Assembly: GCA_003447595.1 (NCBI GenBank)
Contig: DLYT01000110.1
Span: 1-5,277 of the forward strand
Direction of reading: 5' to 3'
DNA length: 5,277 bases
Source: Porphyromonadaceae bacterium
Lineage (GTDB): Bacteria; Bacteroidota; Bacteroidia; Bacteroidales; CAMTPD01
Positions 1 through 5,277 of this stretch are shown one piece after another. A program made the position numbers and the translations under genes. The notes beneath the pieces were generated by a model. That model saw nothing but the letters and a program-made list of their open reading frames with translations, was not told the origin of the DNA and did not search any database. Each line of letters starts with the position of its first letter. Positions within the stretch are counted from its first letter, which is position 1.

Positions 1-1329
1 TTCCTTACAGGTAGCCTTCGCTACGATGCGACTTCAAAGCTATACTACAAAAACAATTCGGGCGTATTCCCTGCTGCTTCGGCAAGCTGGAAACTATCTT
101 CGGAGAAGTTTTTCCCAAAACAATCGGCGGTAAGCTTGCTTAAGTTTCGTGCCAGTTGGGGACAAATCGGTAACGTTGCCGCGGTAGACAACTACTCATA
201 CAACGTAAAATTGCAACAAGATCCTTGGTTTACATTCTTAGGTAATGCGGGCCAAACACCAATTCAAGGTTTAGGTTTGGCTACCATGGCCAATCGCAAC
301 CTTACTTGGGAAACGTCGGAACAAATCGACTTAGGTCTTGACGCAAACTTCTTCAACGATCAATTGAACTTTACGTTCGACTACTTCGTAAAAGACACCA
401 AAGACTTGATCGACCAGATTACCGTTCCTTCGGTAGGAGGTATCAAGGAAGCGCCTCTGGGCAATATCGGAAGTGTACGCAACTCGGGTATCGAGATGAG
501 CCTTTCGTACAATGGAAAAGTAAATCAAGTAAACTACATGCTTACGGGTAACTTCTCTACGTTGAAAAACGAAGTGACAAACCTAGGCGATAAAGATCGC
601 ATCGCTCACACGCAAAACGTACGCAGTTTGGCGCCGCTACAGTCGGCAGTAGGAGAGGCATGGTACTCGTATTACCTGATCAAAACAGACGGATTGTTCC
701 GTTCGCAAGAAGAGATCGATGCTTACGCAAAAGACGGTAAACTCATTCAGCCAAACGCACAGCCGGGAGATATCAAGTTTGTAGACGCAAACGGCGACGG
801 TGTTATCGACGATCAAGACCGCATGTACATGGGCAGTTACAACCCAACCTACACATACTCTTTAAGCGGAAGCATGGACTGGAAAGGTTTCGACTTTGGT
901 TTCCAATTGCAAGGAGTAGCAGGAAACAAAATCTTTAACGGTTCCAAAGCAATGACTTATCCGGCCGATCAGGGATGGAACATCTCAAAAGATTTGCTTG
1001 ATTCGTATACATACAATCCAAATTCAAGCATTCCACGTTTGGCAATGGACGATAAAAATAGTAACTACTCTCGTGTTTCGGATTTCTATCTGGAGAAAGG
1101 AAACTACCTGCGCTTGAAGAATCTGACAGTAGGTTATACACTTCCAAAGTCGGTACTAACCAAAGTTGGCTGTCCTGATTCAAGAATCAGAGTATACGCA
1201 AGCGGTGAAAACCTGTTCACGCTTACAAAGTATAGCGGAATGGACCCCGAGGTTGGTAACAACGGTCTCGATGGTGGTCGCTACCCGGTATCACGCGTGT
1301 TTACTCTCGGTTTAAATGTAAATTTCTAA
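1..1329 (+). CDS. SusC/RagA-family TonB-dependent outer-membrane transporter, C-terminal part (5' end outside window)
   Basis: This is the C-terminal 442 residues of a SusC-type TonB-dependent transporter, the outer-membrane barrel that pairs with SusD to import large ligands. The frame is open from base 1, so the gene begins upstream. Family proteins are about 1000 residues, so the signal peptide, plug and first barrel strands are missing. Typical features are KFRASWGQIGN (residues 49-59 of the fragment), NLTWETSEQIDLGLD with the following barrel strands, GNIGSVRNSGIEMSLSY, PGDIKFVDANGDGVID, and a C-terminus ending in Phe (LGLNVNF), as expected of a barrel assembly signal. Residues 262-273 form a loop with the EF-hand spacing D-x-N-x-D-G-x-I-x-x-x-D, common in this family and a likely calcium site. 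SusD follows after 38 bases. The substrate cannot be read from the barrel; the downstream phosphatases suggest a phosphorylated compound (inference). Confidence 0.96.
   Translation, partial: FLTGSLRYDATSKLYYKNNSGVFPAASASWKLSSEKFFPKQSAVSLLKFRASWGQIGNVAAVDNYSYNVKLQQDPWFTFLGNAGQTPIQGLGLATMANRNLTWETSEQIDLGLDANFFNDQLNFTFDYFVKDTKDLIDQITVPSVGGIKEAPLGNIGSVRNSGIEMSLSYNGKVNQVNYMLTGNFSTLKNEVTNLGDKDRIAHTQNVRSLAPLQSAVGEAWYSYYLIKTDGLFRSQEEIDAYAKDGKLIQPNAQPGDIKFVDANGDGVIDDQDRMYMGSYNPTYTYSLSGSMDWKGFDFGFQLQGVAGNKIFNGSKAMTYPADQGWNISKDLLDSYTYNPNSSIPRLAMDDKNSNYSRVSDFYLEKGNYLRLKNLTVGYTLPKSVLTKVGCPDSRIRVYASGENLFTLTKYSGMDPEVGNNGLDGGRYPVSRVFTLGLNVNF
784..819 (+). other. EF-hand-like calcium-binding loop within the SusC barrel
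   Basis: These twelve codons read DANGDGVIDDQD. Acidic or amide residues sit at loop positions 1, 3, 5, 9 and 12, with Gly at 6 and Ile at 8, which is the canonical EF-hand loop spacing. Loops of this kind recur in SusC-family proteins at about this point, just before a GSYNPTYTYSLS-type strand. Metal binding is inferred from the spacing only. Confidence 0.6.
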
Positions 1330-1367
1330 TCGATTTGATATCTGAACTTTAAAAACGTTTGAATTTT

Positions 1368-2924
1368 ATGAAACTAAAATATATTTTTGGATCTTTGCTC
1401 TTGTCGACAGTATTGATGTCTTCATGTAACGACTTTTTGTCGCACGAGCCGGTAGGAGAACCATCACTAGAAGTTTTCTGGCGCACCGAAGATGACGCGC
1501 GCAAAGCAGCAGACGGACTGTATTTTTGGACCGCCAAAGAAGGAATTACCGGTCGCGGAGTCATGTGGTACATGAATGCAAGCGACGACATGGTAACCGG
1601 TCGTCCGCAGGCGGGAGGTGCAAACATTAAGAATTTCATCCTTGATAACAGCCGCGACGTAAAAGACAACTGGCCGGTTATGTATCAGCTGATCAAGCGC
1701 TGCAACGATATCATTGCCAACGTTCCGGGAATGAATATTTCTGATAAGGTGCGCAACGAAGTAGTAGGACAAGCATACTTTTTCAGAGCGTGGGCTTACA
1801 TGTGGCTTGCTCCACATTACGGCGACAACGCTGCCAACGGTGGGATTCCGATCGTAACCGAAGACGTTACGGTGGATAACATGGATGTGCCACGTCCGCA
1901 AACCGTTTCGGAAAACTATAAATTTGCCATCAATGACTTCGAAAAAGCTGCAGAAATGTTGCCATACTTCTCGGAGTTGGCGGTAGAACAATACGGTCGT
2001 CCGCACAAAACAGCGGCTTGGGCTTATGCCGCAAAAGCATCGCTTTACAATGCGCAATACGAGACCGCTTCACTAAACGACGTGATCGAGTTTTGCGACA
2101 AAGTAATTCCGCATCACCAATTGATGTCAGAATTCGGCGACGTATTCAAAGTAGACAACAACTGGAGCAGCGAATACATTTGGTCTTGGACCAGCACCGA
2201 GGTCGACGGCTCGAAGCTTCCGGGCGTAATGCTCGAAAACAAAGGCTGGGGACTTTACAACGGCTGGGGCTACTTCATGCCAACTGTCGAATTGTTCAAA
2301 GAGTTTGAGCTGGGCGATAAACGTAGAAAAGCAACCATTTTGATGCCGGGCGATGAGTTTATGTTCCTAGGCGATAAGCGCGAATATTACTCAACTACCA
2401 GCGAATCGGGCATGCAATTCAACAAATACATGGATCCGTTCAAGCCTGCCGACGCAGTAGGTAAATTGGTGAATCCCGACGGAAACAACATGACTACACG
2501 TTTAAGTATTCCGTTGATCCGCTTCTCGGAAGTATTACTATGGAAGGCCGAGGCTTTGATTTGGCAAGGAAAGAACGGCGATGAACCGTTGAATCAGGTA
2601 CGTACCCGTGCAGGTTTGGCTCCTATATCTAATGCTACCAAAGACGACTTGAAGCATGAAAGACGCTGCGAGCTTGCGGGCGAGTTGACAAACCGTCACT
2701 TCGACCTTGTACGATGGGGCGACGCGCAAGCTGCTTATGCCAAACCGCTTCACGGACTTAAAACAGAGATTAAAATGGTAAACGATAAGATTCAGATCAC
2801 AAAGGTCGATACCATTCAGATCTGGGAGGCGCGAACATTCAACCCAAATATTCACCACGTATTCCCAATTCCTTTAGACGAGGTAAACTCGAGCAAGAAT
2901 TTGAAACAAAACATGGGTTATTGA
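1368..2924 (+). CDS. SusD/RagB-family nutrient-binding outer-membrane lipoprotein
   Basis: This is a complete 518-residue SusD/RagB protein, the surface lipoprotein that caps the SusC barrel and helps bind the ligand. The start is the ATG at 1368, which gives a compact lipoprotein signal: Lys at 2 and 4, a hydrophobic stretch, then LMSSC with the lipidated Cys at residue 20. A TTG three codons upstream is in frame but is a poorer choice. Family hallmarks run the whole length: QAYFFRAWAYMWLAPHYG (135-152), IPLIRFSEVLLWKAEAL (381-397), LNQVRTRAGLAPI (408-420), ERRCELAGELTNRHFDLVRWG (starting at 431) and the terminal FPIPLDEVNSSKNLKQNMGY. The helical TPR-like core and the length are normal. No Shine-Dalgarno sequence is visible, as is usual in this phylum. 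It lies 38 bases after susC and 10 before the alkaline phosphatase, so all are probably co-transcribed. Ligand specificity is unknown; phosphorylated ligands are suggested by context only. Confidence 0.97.
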   Translation: MKLKYIFGSLLLSTVLMSSCNDFLSHEPVGEPSLEVFWRTEDDARKAADGLYFWTAKEGITGRGVMWYMNASDDMVTGRPQAGGANIKNFILDNSRDVKDNWPVMYQLIKRCNDIIANVPGMNISDKVRNEVVGQAYFFRAWAYMWLAPHYGDNAANGGIPIVTEDVTVDNMDVPRPQTVSENYKFAINDFEKAAEMLPYFSELAVEQYGRPHKTAAWAYAAKASLYNAQYETASLNDVIEFCDKVIPHHQLMSEFGDVFKVDNNWSSEYIWSWTSTEVDGSKLPGVMLENKGWGLYNGWGYFMPTVELFKEFELGDKRRKATILMPGDEFMFLGDKREYYSTTSESGMQFNKYMDPFKPADAVGKLVNPDGNNMTTRLSIPLIRFSEVLLWKAEALIWQGKNGDEPLNQVRTRAGLAPISNATKDDLKHERRCELAGELTNRHFDLVRWGDAQAAYAKPLHGLKTEIKMVNDKIQITKVDTIQIWEARTFNPNIHHVFPIPLDEVNSSKNLKQNMGY

Positions 2925-2934
2925 TTACACACAT

Positions 2935-3015
2935 ATGAAACAGATCGTAAAAGACAGCTTAGCATACGGATTGGCAGGGACATTGGCTTTCCTTGCCACG
3001 ATGACCATGTCGGCT
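2935..3015 (+). other. Signal peptide of the alkaline phosphatase
   Basis: The first 27 residues have Lys at 2 and 6, a hydrophobic core (AYGLAGTLAFLATM) and a small-residue motif MSA before Gln28. This fits signal peptidase I cleavage after Ala27. The lack of a Cys at the cleavage site argues against a lipoprotein, and the protein ends in LLGL with no type IX secretion domain, so the periplasm is the likely destination. Confidence 0.75.
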
Positions 3016-4089
3016 CAAAACCGACGCGACGTTCCGCAAACGTTCGAAAACAAAGACATGTACGACATTGTACGTGTAGCCCCAACCAAAGGCAAGAAAG
3101 TAAAGAATGTAATCTTGATGATCAGCGATGGCACGGGTACTTCTCACTTTGCTTCTGCATTGGTGGCGAATGGCGGAAAGTTGAATATCACCGAAAACGC
3201 AATGGCTGCAGGTTTGGTACGTACCACCTGCGCCAACAAACTAATCACCGATTCGGGTGCTGCGGCTTCGGCCATGGCAACGGGCGAAAAGGCTGATTAT
3301 CATACCATCTCGGTAAACTCCGACGGTTCGCTTCGTAACACAATCATGGACGATGCAAAGAAGAAAAACCTAGCTACCGGAGTAGTTGCGACGGTGCAAC
3401 TGACCGACGCGACGCCGGCTGCATTCTGCGCGCATCACACCGATAGAAACAACGCTTGGGAACTGGCTCCTCATTTCGTAGAGTCGAATGTAGACTTCAT
3501 CTTTGGCGGCGGAAGCAAATACTTTGCAAACCGTCCCGACGGCAGAGACCTATTTGTCGAGATGAAAGCAAAAGGATATCTGGCTACTACCAATGCCGAC
3601 GAAGCATTGAGCGCAAACAGCGCAAAGGTTTTTTGTTTGACCGATTCGTTGGAAATGCCTCCGGCAGAAAAGCGCGACAACCTCTTGTCGAAGGCTTCTC
3701 TTAAAGCAGTAGAAACGCTTTCTAAACAGAAAAACGGATTTTTCCTCATGATCGAAGGCTCACAAAGCGACGACTATGCGCACGGAAACGACCTGTACAA
3801 CACCATGATGGAAACGCTAGACTTTGATAAAGCTACCGGCGAAATGCTAAAATGGGCAGAAGCAAACGGCGAAACCTTGGTTCTTGTGGTGGCAGACCAC
3901 GAAACGGGCGGCTTGTCTCTTCTCGACGGAGACGAGGAGAAAGGTACGGTAACGGCAAAGTTTACAAACGGCGGACACACCGGAGTCTTGGTATCTTCAT
4001 TTGCCTACGGGCCGGGTAGCGACGCGTTTGGCGGTGTATACGACAACAACGAAATTTTCCATAAAATAAAACGTTTATTAGGGTTGTAA
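2935..4089 (+). CDS. Exported alkaline phosphatase, PhoA family
   Basis: This is a complete 384-residue alkaline phosphatase, which hydrolyses phosphate monoesters through a phosphoserine intermediate at a two-zinc, one-magnesium site. The N-terminus is a signal peptide with likely cleavage after MSA (residue 27), giving a periplasmic or secreted enzyme; there is no lipobox. By comparison with E. coli PhoA the active site is complete: Asp65 in ISDGTG (Asp51), nucleophile Ser107 in TDSG (Ser102), Thr160 in TDATPAAF (Thr155), Arg171 (Arg166), Glu274 and Asp279 in EGSQSDD (Glu322, Asp327), His283 (His331), Asp321-His322 in VADHETGG (Asp369-His370), and His348 in GGHTG (His412). It is shorter than the 471-residue E. 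coli enzyme. The positions matching E. coli Asp153 and Lys328 are Asp158 and Asp280, an unusual pairing. The gene starts 10 bases after susD, so translation is probably coupled. Pho-type phosphate control is plausible, but no control region is visible here. Confidence 0.95.
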   Translation: MKQIVKDSLAYGLAGTLAFLATMTMSAQNRRDVPQTFENKDMYDIVRVAPTKGKKVKNVILMISDGTGTSHFASALVANGGKLNITENAMAAGLVRTTCANKLITDSGAAASAMATGEKADYHTISVNSDGSLRNTIMDDAKKKNLATGVVATVQLTDATPAAFCAHHTDRNNAWELAPHFVESNVDFIFGGGSKYFANRPDGRDLFVEMKAKGYLATTNADEALSANSAKVFCLTDSLEMPPAEKRDNLLSKASLKAVETLSKQKNGFFLMIEGSQSDDYAHGNDLYNTMMETLDFDKATGEMLKWAEANGETLVLVVADHETGGLSLLDGDEEKGTVTAKFTNGGHTGVLVSSFAYGPGSDAFGGVYDNNEIFHKIKRLLGL

Positions 4090-4119
4090 ACCTAAATCTA
4101 ATCAAAGAGAAAGAACAGA

Positions 4120-4197
4120 ATGAGAAAGTGTAGATTTGCTTTTTATTGGCTTGGATTGGCAAATTTAGTAAGTGTGTTTGCGTTGACTTTGTCAGCG
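4120..4197 (+). other. Signal peptide of the metallophosphatase
   Basis: Residues 1-26 carry Arg2, Lys3 and Arg5, then a long hydrophobic core, then LTLSA before Gln27, consistent with signal peptidase I cleavage after Ala26. The Cys at residue 4 lies in the charged n-region and is not a lipobox. The alkaline phosphatase upstream has the same small-residue plus Gln junction (SAQ), so both enzymes probably go to the same compartment. Confidence 0.7.
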
Positions 4198-5112
4198 CAA
4201 ACCTTACGCTTCGATGCCAACGGGAATTTTAAGATTGCACAGTTTACGGATGTGCACTTCAATTACGGAGAAACTGCATCTGAGGCAGCGACTCAACTAA
4301 TCGAGGAAGTATTGGAAAAGGAGAAGCCCGACTTGGTTATCCTTACAGGCGATATCGTTACCGCAAAACCGGTAAAAGAAGGTTGGCTCAAAGTGACGCA
4401 ACCGATTGTAGATCGCAAACTTCCGTTTGTAGTTACCTTCGGAAACCACGACGACGAGCACGGCTGGAGTCGCGACAGTATCAGCAATTTGTTGCAAACC
4501 ATTCCGGGCAACCTAAGTGCCGATCGCGCAAAAAGCGGTAATCCCGATGCCGTGATCGAACTAGTGGGCGCAAACAATAACGTGGGAGGTTTGTTATACT
4601 GTCTCGACTCGAAATCGTATAGTACCCTCAAACATATCGAAGGATACGGATGGTTTACGCAGCCGCAAATCAATTGGTTTCGTGAAACCAGCGCCAACTA
4701 TACGGCAGCAAACAACAACCAGCCGCTTCCGGCCTTGGCATTCTTCCACATTCCGCTACCGGAGTATACACCGGCCTTTGGCAACGAAAAGGTGAAGCCT
4801 GTAGGTGTGAAAAACGAAAAAGAGTGTGCTCCGCAAATCAATACCGGAATGTTTGCCGCAATGCAAGAAGCCGGTGATGTAATGGGTACTTTCGTAGGTC
4901 ACGATCACGTAAACGACTACATTGCGTATTGGCATGGAATCGCCTTGGCGTATGGTCGTTTTTCGGGAGGCAAAACAACCTATGGCGATCTTGTAAATGG
5001 TGCCCGCATTATCAACATGAAAGAAAATCAACGCACGTTTGATACCTATATTCATGTACTGGGCAAAGGAAAGATTCATGAAGCATCTTTCGACCCGAAA
5101 GGACAACTGTAG
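4120..5112 (+). CDS. Exported calcineurin-like metallophosphatase, Dcr2/plant PAP28-29 type
   Basis: This is a complete 330-residue metallophosphoesterase of the calcineurin-like superfamily, with a two-metal site that hydrolyses phosphate esters. All signature blocks are present in order: TDVHF (Asp44, His46), LTGDIV (Asp78), FGNHDDE (Asn109, His110), AFFHIPLPEY (His210) and VGHDHVND (His261, His263). The FGNHDDE and FVGHDHVND contexts and the residues between them resemble the Dcr2 branch, which includes yeast Dcr2 and plant PAP28/29-like proteins. A signal peptide ends at about LSA (residue 26) before Gln27, so the enzyme is probably periplasmic; there is no lipobox. The ATG at 4120 is chosen because it gives this signal peptide; it lies 30 bases after the alkaline phosphatase behind a purine-rich stretch. 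It is probably the last gene of the operon. The substrate is unknown: mono- and diesterase activity both occur in this superfamily. Confidence 0.93.
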   Translation: MRKCRFAFYWLGLANLVSVFALTLSAQTLRFDANGNFKIAQFTDVHFNYGETASEAATQLIEEVLEKEKPDLVILTGDIVTAKPVKEGWLKVTQPIVDRKLPFVVTFGNHDDEHGWSRDSISNLLQTIPGNLSADRAKSGNPDAVIELVGANNNVGGLLYCLDSKSYSTLKHIEGYGWFTQPQINWFRETSANYTAANNNQPLPALAFFHIPLPEYTPAFGNEKVKPVGVKNEKECAPQINTGMFAAMQEAGDVMGTFVGHDHVNDYIAYWHGIALAYGRFSGGKTTYGDLVNGARIINMKENQRTFDTYIHVLGKGKIHEASFDPKGQL

Positions 5113-5146
5113 AAAAACTATGATACTTCTAAGCTAGTTTTTTTTT
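5113..5146 (+). terminator. AT-rich terminator-like hairpin directly after the last gene
   Basis: Directly after the TAG stop, aaaaacta (5113-5120) is perfectly complementary to tagttttt (5135-5142) around a 14-base loop, and the right arm runs into nine T residues (5138-5146). The stem has only one G-C pair, so alone it would be a weak terminator. It may act as a first stop before the stronger hairpin that follows. Confidence 0.4.
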
Positions 5147-5151
5147 ACTCG

Positions 5152-5194
5152 AACCGGAGAGAAGCATTGGGGGCTTACTCTCCGGTTTTTTTTT
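5152..5194 (+). terminator. Strong Rho-independent terminator of the operon
   Basis: A perfect 10-base stem, aaccggagag (5152-5161) with ctctccggtt (5178-5187), is followed by nine T residues (5186-5194). Inside the loop, aagc (5162-5165) can pair with gctt (5173-5176), leaving the seven-base loop attgggg and one bulged A at 5177. The T-tract lies on the + strand side, so it ends the four-gene transcript. It would not serve a gene arriving from the right, because the other side of the stem lacks an adjacent T-run in that direction. Confidence 0.88.
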
Positions 5195-5277
5195 GTTTGA
5201 ACGTTTCCGATTCATAGGTTGCTTTTGTTTCGAACGTAGTGAGAAAAGAATCGTTCGATGCCCATCAAACAATTCAC

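Noticed and set aside
136..138. TTG codon that could be taken as the start of a 397-residue protein
   Set aside because: The same frame is open back to base 1 and the upstream 45 residues (for example GVFPAASASW) match the SusC barrel, so this is an internal Leu codon of a gene that starts before the window.
1359..1361. In-frame TTG as an alternative start for the SusD protein
   Set aside because: The ATG at 1368 is a better codon and gives a well-proportioned lipoprotein signal with Cys at residue 20; the extra three residues add nothing.
1330..1367. Possible promoter between susC and susD
   Set aside because: The gap is AT-rich and contains TTTG words, but I could not find the Bacteroidota TAnnTTTG element with a properly spaced upstream TTTG. 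Co-transcription with susC is the simpler reading.
1467..2057. Long minus-strand open frame (196 codons) opposite susD
   Set aside because: It lies wholly within a clear SusD gene, and its translation is rich in Cys, His, Arg and Val with no recognisable motif. It is a shadow of the coding strand, as are the shorter opposite-strand and out-of-frame stretches elsewhere.
4012..4089. Type IX secretion C-terminal domain on the alkaline phosphatase
   Set aside because: The protein ends with the normal PhoA-family finish (AYGPGSDAFGG to LLGL) and carries no extra beta-rich sorting domain. The metallophosphatase also lacks one.
1..5277. CRISPR array, tRNA or rRNA gene, insertion sequence, riboswitch
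   Set aside because: Four genes fill almost the whole window. The gaps are 38, 10 and 30 bases plus a 165-base tail, and none shows spaced direct repeats, cloverleaf pairing, transposase motifs or a known riboswitch core.

Overview
The window is ordinary-looking coding DNA from a member of the Bacteroidota. The main evidence is a SusC/SusD outer-membrane uptake pair, an arrangement characteristic of this phylum. Genes start without a clear Shine-Dalgarno sequence, and the spacers are short and AT-rich. The exact genus cannot be read from the sequence; a Bacteroidales-type organism is a reasonable guess but only an inference.

Layout: four genes on the + strand, all pointing the same way. (1) Positions 1-1329 hold the C-terminal 442 residues of a SusC-type TonB-dependent transporter whose start lies before the window. 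(2) Positions 1368-2924 hold a complete SusD/RagB lipoprotein. (3) Positions 2935-4089 hold a complete, exported PhoA-family alkaline phosphatase. (4) Positions 4120-5112 hold a complete, exported calcineurin-like metallophosphatase of the Dcr2 type. The gaps are 38, 10 and 30 bases, with no terminator between genes, so one transcript is likely. Two terminator-like hairpins follow (5113-5146 and 5152-5194). The last 83 bases contain nothing that can be named.

How the genes may work together: a SusCD pair captures a ligand at the cell surface and moves it across the outer membrane. Here the pair is followed by two phosphate-releasing hydrolases with ordinary signal peptides, and no glycoside hydrolase is seen in the window. 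The simplest reading is an organic-phosphorus scavenging operon. A phosphorylated compound would enter through SusCD and be dephosphorylated in the periplasm, possibly with the metallophosphatase opening phosphodiesters or taking a different class of ester from the alkaline phosphatase. The substrate is unknown. The most noteworthy molecular detail is the alkaline phosphatase metal site: the positions matching E. coli Asp153 and Lys328 are both Asp, which is neither the Asp/Lys pair of E. coli nor the His/Trp or His/His pairs common elsewhere.
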